Assembly (NCBI GenBank): GCA_016788045.1
Contig: JAEUTG010000020.1
Span: 124,001 to 188,000, forward strand
DNA: 64,000 nt
DNA from: Bacteroidales bacterium
Lineage (GTDB): Bacteria; Bacteroidota; Bacteroidia; Bacteroidales; Lentimicrobiaceae
Direction: 5' to 3'
Shown: piece after piece, positions 25,730 through 33,956 of the stretch
Layout: every line of letters starts with the position of its first letter
How positions within the stretch are numbered: position 1 is the stretch's first letter
Notes under the pieces: model-generated
Database searches by the model: none
Told to the model about the DNA's origin: nothing
The model's input: only the letters and a program-made list of their open reading frames with translations
Position numbers and translations under genes: made by a program

Positions 25730-27061
25730 ATGGAATACAAACCTGCTTCCGGAATTGGTTACCGGAACACACGCAGCTTCAGGTTTCCGGCATTGGTGAT
25801 TCTTATACTGATGCTGGCCCTGCCGGTTTCATCGCAGGTACTGCCCACGGTAGAGGCATGGGTGTTAAAGGCCGATGCTTATAAGAACACCGATCCGGCA
25901 AAGGCTGAAGACATTGCTGTACAGGCACTTGCATTGGCGCGGAAAGCCGGTCACAAGCCCTCGGTTGCCAGGGTGGAACGGTATCTCGGGGTGATCTGTT
26001 TCATGATGGGTGCTGTAGATACAGCCCGGAGTCATTTTGAATACGCCCTGTCAATTTATCAGGAACTGCATGATAAAAAAGGCATTGCTGCCTGCCTGAA
26101 CAACCTCGGGGTGATTCAGCAGGAATCGGGCCTTTATGATGAAGCCAAAGCATCATTTGAACAATCGGTTCAGATTAAACTCAGCCTGGGAGATACAGCC
26201 GGAGCCTGTAGTGGCATGATCAACCTGGGCACCATCAGCCTTTACCGGGGCGAGCACCGGAAGGCAGTTGCGCTGTTCACCCGGGTGCTGCGGATGGCGC
26301 AATCGGTGAATGATACTTCCGGCATCATTGATTCGAGAATCAACCTGGCATCGGTGTACAACGACCGGCGGATGTCGGATTCAGCCTTGTTTTACCTTGC
26401 TGAAGCAAGATATCTCGCCGAAGGCCGCGGGGATAAATACAACCTGGGGTATTGCCTGAACGATATCGGGGTAGCATACAGCCATGCCGGTGATCATGAC
26501 AAAGCAGTCGATCATTTTAACCAGGCGCTGGTTATCCGCGATGACCTCGGTGACCTGGCCGGGATGGCCACTACCCTCGATAACCTCGGGAAGATGTATG
26601 CTCTTGAAGAAAAATTTGATCAATCTATCTGGTATCATTATCAGTCACTGAAACTGAGCCAGCAGCTGAACGACAGCCGCTCTATGGCCATCTCCCAGAA
26701 TTCGGTTGCCGAACTACTGATCCGGCAGGGCGATTTCACCGGTGCAGAAGTGTACCTGAGGAAGGCTATCGCTACCGCAGATGCCCTGAAGCTGGATTCC
26801 TACCTGGAAGTAATGCGTGCCAATCTGGTTAAGATTTTCGGGGCCCGGCAGCAGTTCGACAGCATCGATCATTACTTTCTCAGCAAAGATCGCTATGCCG
26901 TTTCGCAGAGTTCTCAAGGAGATCAGAAGATGCAATTTTCCGGAAAACCGCTGAGAGAGGAGTCAAAAACCGGTATGATCCCGTTGCTTTTTGTCGCCAC
27001 GATGGTACTGCTGGTTTTACTTTCGGCAGTTTTTACGCTTTATTTCAGGAAAATATCCTGA
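25730..27061 (+). CDS. TPR protein ending in a transmembrane helix
   Basis: A 443-residue protein: signal-anchor or signal peptide (FPALVILILMLALPVSSQ), then seven or eight tetratricopeptide repeats spaced by 40 residues (YDEAKASFEQSVQIKLSLGD, HDKAVDHFNQALVIRDDLGD and similar), and a C-terminal helix (IPLLFVATMVLLVLLSAVF) with only a short basic tail (TLYFRKIS). In Bacteroidota this architecture normally continues into a histidine kinase or a LuxR/AraC DNA-binding domain; here it stops directly after the helix. It may be a truncated sensor or a partner for another kinase. Overlaps nothing, three bases after the HhH gene, likely co-transcribed. Confidence 0.8.
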   Translation: MEYKPASGIGYRNTRSFRFPALVILILMLALPVSSQVLPTVEAWVLKADAYKNTDPAKAEDIAVQALALARKAGHKPSVARVERYLGVICFMMGAVDTARSHFEYALSIYQELHDKKGIAACLNNLGVIQQESGLYDEAKASFEQSVQIKLSLGDTAGACSGMINLGTISLYRGEHRKAVALFTRVLRMAQSVNDTSGIIDSRINLASVYNDRRMSDSALFYLAEARYLAEGRGDKYNLGYCLNDIGVAYSHAGDHDKAVDHFNQALVIRDDLGDLAGMATTLDNLGKMYALEEKFDQSIWYHYQSLKLSQQLNDSRSMAISQNSVAELLIRQGDFTGAEVYLRKAIATADALKLDSYLEVMRANLVKIFGARQQFDSIDHYFLSKDRYAVSQSSQGDQKMQFSGKPLREESKTGMIPLLFVATMVLLVLLSAVFTLYFRKIS

Positions 27062-27076
27062 ATGCACGATCAGGGA

Positions 27077-27790
27077 CTAAGGGATGGTATTCCGGGTTGA
27101 GGGGTTGTTTTCCGGGACATTCCCTCCCGGGGCTTTTTCCGTTTGTTCGGGTTGATTCCAGGGAAGTTCATCCCCGGTTTCATCGTCGTCATCTTCAGGC
27201 CATTCGTATTTCTTTGCCTGAGGGCCGTTGTTTCTGAAAGCGTAAGCGAGAATCAGTCCGGTTACAATTCCCATGAGGTGCGATTCCCAGGAAATGTTCT
27301 TTTCAGGGAAGAACTCGGGAAAGATTCCCCACACAAGGCTGCCGTAAAGGAAGGTCACCAATAGGCTGAAAGCCATCAGTCGTGGTTCGCGGCGGATGAT
27401 ACCACTCACGAAGTGGAAAGTTGCCAGGGCATACACCACGCCGCTGGCACCGATGTGATAGCTGTTGCCCCGGGCAAAGAGCCAGACAAAAACACCGGTC
27501 AGCAGCCAGGCAAACCCCAGCATTTGCCATGCATACCTTCTGTAATAGTAAAAAAGGGCTGCTGCAAGCAGGAACAAAGGAGCTGAATTGGCTCCCAGAT
27601 GGGCCAGATCGCCATGTAAGAGCGGAGAGAACAGGATGCCGGGTAGGCCTTCAACTTTGAGTGGAAGAATTCCGAAACGGGCAAAAGAAACTGAAAATGA
27701 GAGTTCTGCAACTTTTACAAGCCAGGGCAGTGAAATCAGAATAAAGGATAAGACCAGCGCGTTGGAAAGTCGTTTTTTTTCGTCCTGCAT
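27077..27790 (-). CDS. Rhomboid family intramembrane serine protease
   Basis: A 237-residue polytopic protease with the catalytic GASG motif (YHIGASGVVYAL, Ser near 116) and the partner His in SWESHLMGIVTG (near 171), plus HGDLAHLGANS near residue 60, like the rhomboid H-x-x-x-N helix. It cleaves within or next to membrane helices. The C-terminal 40 residues are soluble and acidic (EWPEDDDDETGDELPW). ATG at 27790; a TTG six bases upstream is possible. Convergent with the TPR gene, 82 bases downstream of the DUF5777 gene. Confidence 0.9.
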   Translation of the reverse strand: MQDEKKRLSNALVLSFILISLPWLVKVAELSFSVSFARFGILPLKVEGLPGILFSPLLHGDLAHLGANSAPLFLLAAALFYYYRRYAWQMLGFAWLLTGVFVWLFARGNSYHIGASGVVYALATFHFVSGIIRREPRLMAFSLLVTFLYGSLVWGIFPEFFPEKNISWESHLMGIVTGLILAYAFRNNGPQAKKYEWPEDDDDETGDELPWNQPEQTEKAPGGNVPENNPSTRNTIP

Positions 27791-27878
27791 AGGCAAAGTC
27801 TTACAGTTCGCAATGGAGCCGAAAGGTACAAATTATTGCAATGCCACCGGGGCAGCATCCTTATGGGCAGGAAGCCGC

Positions 27879-28781
27879 TTATTCAGCCGGCATCGATGGC
27901 TTTCTGATGGTGAATACCCTGCTTATATTGAAGCCAAAGTAAATATCGCCGTTTGTCCATTTTCCTTTGGTTTCGGTGAGGAAGGCACGCTCAAACATTG
28001 GCTGGGCATTCGAAAAATGCAGCTGAAATACATGTCCTCCGGTTTCTATATCCACACCCACCGACAAAGGATTTTCAAAATCATCAGCTACACTGCCTGG
28101 TAAAACATGGAAATATTCTGCGTTGACACTCAGTCGTTTGGTGATTTTAAACCTTCCTGCAGTGCCGATGGCATAAGTGTCGTTATCGTCGGTGGAGGCT
28201 TTGACAAGATTTTTGTGAATAAAGGTCGGGGTAACCTGAACCGACAACCTGTCGCTGAATTTGCGCGCGAGCATGATCTGATGTACATACGATAACCTTG
28301 AGGAGAAATAATTCTCCCGGTCAGGGTCTGACCATTTCAGCGAAAAAAGATCCATGGCAGAGAACAGGGTAACCGACAGTGGTATGTTCCTGGCGCCTTC
28401 ACTTTGCCTCAGCACTTTCGCCTTGATAAAGCCGTCATAGCTCTTCTGATAGGTGCTTCGCCCGACGCCAACACTGATAAAGTCGTTTACCCCATATTCC
28501 AGGCCGAGGCGAATGGTTGCCTGGTCCAGTCCAAAGAGGTCATAAGCACCGGAATTGACCTTGCCAAAATGATGCGAAATCATAAAGAGCAGCACTCCGT
28601 TGGCAGGGTTTTCAATAGAATGACCGCTGACAATACGGGTTGTTTTAAAAGTTGCATAGGCGTATTGGGTTGAGGGTTCTTCCTCGCCAAAAACATCCAT
28701 CAGGTTCTGGGCTGATACTCCGGCAGGAAAGCTTGTGAGTGCAAGCAGGGCAAAGAGACCGGAAATTAATCTGTGCTTCAT
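27879..28781 (-). CDS. DUF5777 family outer-membrane beta-barrel protein
   Basis: A 300-residue protein with a signal peptide (MKHRLISGLFALLALTSF to SAQ) and alternating beta strands consistent with a small outer-membrane barrel (TTRIVSGHSIENPANGVLLF, IRLGLEYGVNDFISVGVGRS, LHFSNAQPMFERAF). The pattern matches DUF5777, which in Bacteroidota is often next to cytochrome-like genes, as it is here (20 bases downstream of a CxxCH lipoprotein). It may be a porin-like partner for a heme protein; function not established. Confidence 0.8.
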   Translation of the reverse strand: MKHRLISGLFALLALTSFPAGVSAQNLMDVFGEEEPSTQYAYATFKTTRIVSGHSIENPANGVLLFMISHHFGKVNSGAYDLFGLDQATIRLGLEYGVNDFISVGVGRSTYQKSYDGFIKAKVLRQSEGARNIPLSVTLFSAMDLFSLKWSDPDRENYFSSRLSYVHQIMLARKFSDRLSVQVTPTFIHKNLVKASTDDNDTYAIGTAGRFKITKRLSVNAEYFHVLPGSVADDFENPLSVGVDIETGGHVFQLHFSNAQPMFERAFLTETKGKWTNGDIYFGFNISRVFTIRKPSMPAE

Positions 28782-28801
28782 GTTGTTTTTTTTCGCTTTG
28801 A

Positions 28802-29206
28802 CTAGTTCTGTGGTGCGCCGCTGGCTATCCAGGCGTCGATTTTCAGTAGTTCACAGGCCGGGAGCTTGTTGCCGCCTTGGGGCATGGCCGAAGCCCCGGA
28901 CTCATGGTTGATGGCTTTCCTGAACTGTCCACTGTTAACCGAAATTTTCAAACCTTCGTATGTGCTTGTAACCACATTGCCCGACGGCGCTGCTTCACTG
29001 TGACAACCGTTGCAGTTTGTTGCCATCAGGGGGGCAACAAACTGAGCATAACTGACATTGGTAGTGTCACACTCACTGCCCGGTATCTGAGGATAAAGCT
29101 CTTCTTCCTTGTCGTAATAGCAGGATGAAACAGCAACTGTCAGCGCGACCAGCAGTGCTGTCAACTTCAGGTTCCTGAACAGGGGAATTGGTGTTGAAAG
29201 GTTCAT
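28802..29206 (-). CDS. CxxCH heme-motif lipoprotein
   Basis: A 134-residue lipoprotein: signal peptide with lipobox LTVAVSSC, then an acidic linker and a single c-type heme motif, MATNCNGCHSEA. Downstream AMPQGGNKLPACELLKIDAW supplies a possible Met axial ligand; this segment is nearly the same as in the two-motif protein encoded upstream. Start at 29206 (MNLSTPIPLFRN) is chosen; an upstream ATG would add 13 polar residues before the signal peptide. The protein should be tethered to a membrane on the periplasmic or outer surface and carry one heme if the maturation system is present. Confidence 0.8.
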   Translation of the reverse strand: MNLSTPIPLFRNLKLTALLVALTVAVSSCYYDKEEELYPQIPGSECDTTNVSYAQFVAPLMATNCNGCHSEAAPSGNVVTSTYEGLKISVNSGQFRKAINHESGASAMPQGGNKLPACELLKIDAWIASGAPQN

Positions 29207-29248
29207 GCCTTGATTCGGTGGTTTTGATTGGATTCGTACAAACATTCA

Positions 29249-29281
29249 CTGACAATAACCTGCATTACAGGTTATTGTCAG
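29249..29281. repeat. Perfect 14-bp stem-loop
   Basis: CTGACAATAACCTG (29249-29262) and its exact complement (29268-29281) are separated by a 5-base loop. There is no T run on either side, so it is not a standard terminator. It lies in the 110-base gap within the minus-strand heme-protein locus and could protect an mRNA end or attenuate read-through. Confidence 0.75.
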
Positions 29282-29315
29282 TCGTAAATAAGGGTTCGGC
29301 AATGCTGGTTAAGCA

Positions 29316-30113
29316 TTAATTGATGATCAGTTTTGCATTGCTGGTTCCGTCAGGGGTGCTGATCTGCAGAATGTAATATCCGGGAGCGAGTTCGTTGCTG
29401 ATTTTCAGGTTTTGTTTTCCTGCATCCAGGTTTCCTTCGAAGAGTACTTCTGCCATGTTTCCTTTAACGCCGTAAGCGATCACCGTAACTTTACCTGATC
29501 TGGTGAGGTTGAAATCAGTGAAAAATGACCTGCCTGCGGGATTCGGATAAATGCGGGTTTCAGTTACAGCAGGGTCGTTGATGCCGACACCGTAGTTTTC
29601 GTTCAGCAGGAGTGATGATACGGCAACATTCGGCTGACCGATTACCCGTGCAATGTACATGGTAACCGGGCCTGTCTGCTGTGCCGGAGCTGTCCACTGG
29701 AAGTTCCAGGTTGCTGTGGCTGCATTGCTGCCCTGGGTATGTGTGATATATTTACCGTTACCATTGAGCTGGGTGCCTGAACCAGCAGTCAGTGTCCCCA
29801 GCTGGGTACCTGCAAAGTTCTGAGGCGATGCCTGGAACCCTTTTCTGCCGCTTCCGCTAAGGGTTACCGTGAAATTGTAGGTTGTACCGGCAATGTATCC
29901 CGTTGGAGGAACATCTGAAGTCAGAATACCACTCACCGTAGTTGCTGTACCTCCGTGGCAGAAGGTGCAGTTTTTTCCGTCACCGGGAGAACCGGTATGT
30001 CCGGCAGGAGCTCCGGTGGGGTATTTCAGCCCGTTGTCACCGGAAAATGACTGAAGGGCGATTGCCCCGGCAATAAATACGGGAAGAGATAAAAGAAAGT
30101 AGCGCTTTTTCAT
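29316..30113 (-). CDS. Choice-of-anchor V protein with CxxCH motif and T9SS tail
   Basis: A 265-residue secreted protein. Signal peptide, then SPGDGKNCTFCHGGTATT near residues 42-59, a c-type heme motif characteristic of the choice-of-anchor V family, then a reeler-like beta domain (about 60-175: TTYNFTVTLSGSGRKGFQ, TWNFQWTAPAQQTGPV), and a type A T9SS sorting domain (from ETRIYPNPAGRSFF to the C-terminal LIIN). It would therefore be exported to the cell surface, possibly with heme attached. Lies between the two cytochrome-like lipoproteins. Confidence 0.85.
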   Translation of the reverse strand: MKKRYFLLSLPVFIAGAIALQSFSGDNGLKYPTGAPAGHTGSPGDGKNCTFCHGGTATTVSGILTSDVPPTGYIAGTTYNFTVTLSGSGRKGFQASPQNFAGTQLGTLTAGSGTQLNGNGKYITHTQGSNAATATWNFQWTAPAQQTGPVTMYIARVIGQPNVAVSSLLLNENYGVGINDPAVTETRIYPNPAGRSFFTDFNLTRSGKVTVIAYGVKGNMAEVLFEGNLDAGKQNLKISNELAPGYYILQISTPDGTSNAKLIIN

Positions 30114-30193
30114 GGTTTGCTGTTTTGGTTTATGAAAGATTGAAAGCTGGGTATTGTGGGTTAGGGATTTAAAGAGGTTAAGACGCTGAGAAA

Positions 30194-30916
30194 TCAGTTA
30201 TCAGGACTTCCGGCAGCAATCCATTTTCTGACCTGGGTTATCTGACAGTCGGAGAATTTAGCACCGCCCTGCGGCATGGCTGCAAAACCATTCTGATGGC
30301 TGATGGTTCCCAGTAAATAGCCGTTGTCGGCCTGTGCTTTGACAGCAGTATAACTGTCAAGCCTGATGCCTCCGGATGCAAGGGTGGCATTGTGACAACC
30401 GACGCAGTTTTTATTGATCAAAGGTTGAATTGCTGTTGAAAAGGCAAAGTTGTTTGTATCACAGGCGGCATCACAATAGTTGTTTTTTGCTCCCTGCTCA
30501 ATCCATTTCCGTATCAGCAGGATCTGATCGGTGGTTAAGGCAGCCATAGGTGGAGGAGGCATCCTGTCTTCTGCATCCGCCTCGGTAATTTTTTCATAGA
30601 GCTCACTTCTGCCCGGATTGCCGGCTACAATTTCACCAGTGGTGATGATGGCCTGGTACGAGGTTAAAATTACCCCGTCCTGCGCCGAGGCTGCATCATG
30701 GCAGCCAGACATCCCGCAGCCGGAAATCAGTAACGGAAGCACTTCATTCTGAAAATACACGGTGTCGGGATTACAGGTAATGCCCGTTTCGCCTGTCGTA
30801 TCTCCAGGAATCGGATCAGGTGTCACGATTTCAAAAGGTTCGTGTTTGCAGGAAAGAAACAAAAGCATCAAAAGCGCTACAGGCAGTGTGAGTACTCTGG
30901 TTGAAATGACGGGCAT
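30194..30916 (-). CDS. Lipoprotein with two c-type heme motifs (CX4CH and CX2CH)
   Basis: A 240-residue lipoprotein (lipobox LLFLSC near residue 23) with two cytochrome-like domains. The first has ISGCGMSGCHDAASAQ, a CX4CH motif as known from cytochrome c3, followed by ITEADAEDRMPPPPMAA with Met ligand candidates; the second has INKNCVGCHNATLA and AMPQGGAKFSDCQITQVRKW. Both domains end in the same RKWIEQGA / RKWIAAGS phrase, so they arose by duplication. First gene of the minus-strand heme locus. Confidence 0.82.
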   Translation of the reverse strand: MPVISTRVLTLPVALLMLLFLSCKHEPFEIVTPDPIPGDTTGETGITCNPDTVYFQNEVLPLLISGCGMSGCHDAASAQDGVILTSYQAIITTGEIVAGNPGRSELYEKITEADAEDRMPPPPMAALTTDQILLIRKWIEQGAKNNYCDAACDTNNFAFSTAIQPLINKNCVGCHNATLASGGIRLDSYTAVKAQADNGYLLGTISHQNGFAAMPQGGAKFSDCQITQVRKWIAAGSPDN

Positions 30917-31028
30917 TTTGTGTGATTATTCTCCGGATTGCTTACCCATTGATCATGAAAAAGTGATGAATTATGTGAATAAACCCCCGGTTGAATTAAT
31001 TGTTCAGCGTATCAGGATTAATTATCAT

Positions 31029-31036
31029 TAACTTTG
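31029..31036 (+). promoter_or_regulatory. Candidate -7 element of the S41 peptidase gene
   Basis: TAACTTTG fits TAnnTTTG and lies 37 bases before the ATG at 31074. A TTG at 31000-31002 is the nearest -33 candidate, but the spacing of 26 bases is longer than usual. Confidence 0.4.
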
Positions 31037-31073
31037 TAGGTCTGAACACCGTTTTTTTCTTTAACTCAGTTAT

Positions 31074-32696
31074 ATGAATGCAATCAGAAATTTCAGGAAG
31101 CTGCTTCCTGTATTGGTTATCGCGTTAAGCCTTATCGCAGGTGTAAAATCTGCAGATGCCCAGCAGCGTTTCGATTCAAAGTCCACAGTGCAGAAATTTG
31201 CCGCCCTTTTGCAAATGATCAACTATTATTATGTTGACTCAACCAACCAGTCTCAGCTTACCGAACATGCAGTGGTCGCGATGCTGAAGGAACTGGATCC
31301 GCACTCCGTGTACATCTCAAAGGATGAATTACAGAAAGCCAATGAGCCACTTCAGGGTAATTTTGAAGGGGTTGGGATTCAATTTCAGCTTTTTCATGAT
31401 TCCATTCTGGTTGTGGCAGCCATTCCCGGAGGGCCTTCAGATAAACTGGGTATCATGGCCGGAGATAAAATAGTGAGTATCAATGGAGAGGATGCCGTAG
31501 GCCAGAAGGTTACCAACAGTTTCGTGCTGCAGCGGTTAAGGGGCCCGAAAGGGACCAAAGTGAAGGTGGGAGTTTTCAGGAAAGGAAAGAAGGGCCTGAT
31601 TGAGTATACCATTGTGAGGGACAAGATTCCCCTCAACAGCATTGATGCCACCTACATGCTTACCCCCGATATCGGATACATCAAGCTGACCCGGTTTGCC
31701 CGGACATCCACCACCGAGATGAAAGAGTCGATCGCGAAGCTCAAATCAATGGGTATGAAAAACCTCATACTCGACCTGCGTAACAACAGTGGTGGTTTTC
31801 TGGATGTAGCCATTGACCTTTCCGATGAATTCCTCTCTTCCGACAAGCTGATTGTTTACACCGAAGGGTTACGCAGTCCTCGTCAGGACTTCAAATCCAC
31901 TTCAAGGGGCAATTTTGAAAAGGGCAAGCTCGTTCTGATGGTGAACGAAGGCAGCGCTTCGGCCAGTGAGATTGTCGGAGGTGCAATTCAGGACTGGGAC
32001 CGTGGAGTGGTGGTGGGTCGTCGTTCTTTCGGGAAAGGTCTGGTTCAGCGTCCCTTCGAACTTCCCGACAGCTCGGTGGTGCGGCTTACCACAGCCCGGT
32101 ACTATACACCTTCCGGACGATGCATTCAGAAATCCTACGAAGAAGGTGTTGATAATTATTACGAAGATCTTTTCCTCAGGTACCGCCATGGTGAATACCT
32201 TTCGGCCGACAGCATTCATTTTCCCGATTCGCTCAGATATTTCACCAATGCGAAAAGGGTCGTTTACGGGGGCGGGGGAATCATGCCGGATGTGTTTGTT
32301 CCCATTGATACCTCTTTTACATCAAGGTACTACACCGATATTCTCAGAAAGGGAGTGCCCAACGACTTTGTTATCAATTACATGGATGAAAACCGCGACG
32401 CGCTTAAAAAACAATTTCCCGATGTGGCCTCCTTTAAAAGCGGATTCGTTGTTGATGATGCATTCCTGAAAAGGTTTACCGATTTTGCTGAAACCAAAGA
32501 TGTTCCATTGGATGAAACCGGGCTGAAAACATCAGAAGTTGAGTTACGTTATCTGTTGAAAGGCTTGATTGCCCGGAATATTTTCGACCTGAATGCTTAT
32601 TTTGAGGTGGTAAATCCCATTGACGGTGAGCTGATGCGTGCCGTGGAAGTGCTGAATGACGATACCATGTTCCGAAAGCTGAGTATTGCCATGTGA
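31074..32696 (+). CDS. S41 family C-terminal processing peptidase
   Basis: A 540-residue periplasmic serine protease of the CtpA/Prc type. Signal peptide to about residue 29 (KSADAQ), N-terminal helical region, PDZ domain (about 85-180: FEGVGIQFQL, DKIVSINGEDAVG), then the S41 core. The catalytic Ser is probably residue 296 in NEGSASASEI and the general base Lys 321 in RRSFGKGLVQ, the standard spacing of 25. C-terminal ~150 residues form an extra helical region found in Bacteroidota paralogues. It degrades or trims envelope proteins. Followed by a clear terminator. Confidence 0.92.
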   Translation: MNAIRNFRKLLPVLVIALSLIAGVKSADAQQRFDSKSTVQKFAALLQMINYYYVDSTNQSQLTEHAVVAMLKELDPHSVYISKDELQKANEPLQGNFEGVGIQFQLFHDSILVVAAIPGGPSDKLGIMAGDKIVSINGEDAVGQKVTNSFVLQRLRGPKGTKVKVGVFRKGKKGLIEYTIVRDKIPLNSIDATYMLTPDIGYIKLTRFARTSTTEMKESIAKLKSMGMKNLILDLRNNSGGFLDVAIDLSDEFLSSDKLIVYTEGLRSPRQDFKSTSRGNFEKGKLVLMVNEGSASASEIVGGAIQDWDRGVVVGRRSFGKGLVQRPFELPDSSVVRLTTARYYTPSGRCIQKSYEEGVDNYYEDLFLRYRHGEYLSADSIHFPDSLRYFTNAKRVVYGGGGIMPDVFVPIDTSFTSRYYTDILRKGVPNDFVINYMDENRDALKKQFPDVASFKSGFVVDDAFLKRFTDFAETKDVPLDETGLKTSEVELRYLLKGLIARNIFDLNAYFEVVNPIDGELMRAVEVLNDDTMFRKLSIAM

Positions 32697-32733
32697 TTGG
32701 TTTTGCAGTGATTGTCAGATAGATAAACTATTT

Positions 32734-32762
32734 AAACCGGTACGGGAGTGCCGGTTTTTTTT
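32734..32762 (+). terminator. Terminator of the S41 peptidase gene
   Basis: AAACCGGTAC and GTGCCGGTTT pair around a GGGA loop and are followed by a run of T residues at 32755-32762. Confidence 0.85.
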
Positions 32763-32849
32763 TCACGGGAACGCGAAAAAATGCCTTTTTATCAGCCAGG
32801 CATACGCGCGTTTTGCTGCTAAGAAATACTGCCAAACAAAAAGTTGGGG

Positions 32850-32884
32850 TTTGATAGGATTTTATAAATCAATCCTTAATTTTG
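32850..32884 (+). promoter_or_regulatory. Candidate promoter of the dihydroorotate-dehydrogenase-like gene
   Basis: TTTG (32850-32853) and TAATTTTG (32877-32884) match the -33 and -7 elements, with a spacing of 23 bases, a little longer than the usual 19-21. The -7 element lies 53 bases before the start codon. Confidence 0.45.
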
Positions 32885-32937
32885 TTCTGAGAATGTATCC
32901 TGAAAGGAATTAAGTAATCCTCATCACCTTTGTGAAA

Positions 32938-33924
32938 ATGATAAACACAGAAACCACCTACATGGGACTGAAGCTCAGCAGTCCGGTGATCATCGGAAGT
33001 TCGGGTTTAACCAGTTCAGTCGCCAACATCGTTGAATTTGAGCAGCGCGGGGCAGGGGCTGTGGTGCTCAAATCACTCTTTGAAGAACAGATCAGGATGG
33101 AGATTGCTTCTGCTGCATCTCAGGATTCCGGGGCGGATCTTTATCCCGAAGCCTATGATTACATTGCCAACTATAGTCATAGTCACAGGGTAGGAGAATA
33201 CCTTACTCTGATTAAGGAGGCGAAAGCTGCCGTAAAAATTCCGGTGATTGCGAGCATCAATTGCGTAAGTTCTGATGAATGGATCAGTTTTGCAAGAAAG
33301 ATTGAAGATGCTGGTGCCGATGCCCTGGAGCTCAATGTTTTTATTCTTCCCTGTGATCCGTCGGCCGGTGCAGAACAAAACGAAAAGGTTTATTTCAATA
33401 TTCTGGAGGAAGTTAACAAACAGGTGAAAATTCCGGTTTCACTCAAGATCAGTTACTATTTCTCGGGGCTTGCAAAAATGGCCCTCAAGCTATCGTGGGC
33501 AGGCGCAAAAGGACTGGTATTGTTCAACCGGTTTTATTCGCCGGATATCAACATCGATTCCAAGAAGGTGGTGGCCACCAATGTATTCAGCACTCCTGAA
33601 GAGATCACCACTTCCCTGCGCTGGGTGGCCATGCTGAGCGACAGGTTGTATTGCGATGTATGTGCTTCTACAGGGATACATGACAGTAAAGGCCTGATCA
33701 AGCAACTGCTGGCCGGAGCAAAAGCTGTTCAGATTGCTTCTACCCTCTATAAAAACGGTTTCGACCGCATCAATGAAATGAACGACGGATTACGCTCCTG
33801 GATGGAGAAACATCAGTATTCAAAAATTGAAGAGTTTGCAGGAAGCATGAGCCTGAAAAAAGCAGAAAACCCAGCCGCTTACGAAAGGGTTCAGTTTATG
33901 AAGCACTTTGCCGGAATTGAATAG
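32938..33924 (+). CDS. Dihydroorotate dehydrogenase-like flavoprotein
   Basis: A 328-residue TIM-barrel FMN protein related to class 1 dihydroorotate dehydrogenases (LSSPVIIGSSGLTSSVANI, GAGAVVLKSLFEEQI, IPVIASINC, ADALELNVFI, IPVSLKIS, GAKAVQIASTLYKNG). PyrD proper has a catalytic Cys or Ser in a different context; here the pocket is altered, so the substrate is not known and it is annotated as DHOD-like. ATG at 32938; GTG at 32932 is also in frame. Not next to other pyr genes. Confidence 0.85.
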   Translation: MINTETTYMGLKLSSPVIIGSSGLTSSVANIVEFEQRGAGAVVLKSLFEEQIRMEIASAASQDSGADLYPEAYDYIANYSHSHRVGEYLTLIKEAKAAVKIPVIASINCVSSDEWISFARKIEDAGADALELNVFILPCDPSAGAEQNEKVYFNILEEVNKQVKIPVSLKISYYFSGLAKMALKLSWAGAKGLVLFNRFYSPDINIDSKKVVATNVFSTPEEITTSLRWVAMLSDRLYCDVCASTGIHDSKGLIKQLLAGAKAVQIASTLYKNGFDRINEMNDGLRSWMEKHQYSKIEEFAGSMSLKKAENPAAYERVQFMKHFAGIE

Positions 33925-33956
33925 AAAACGGGCTTATTAATCAGATAATAAGATAA

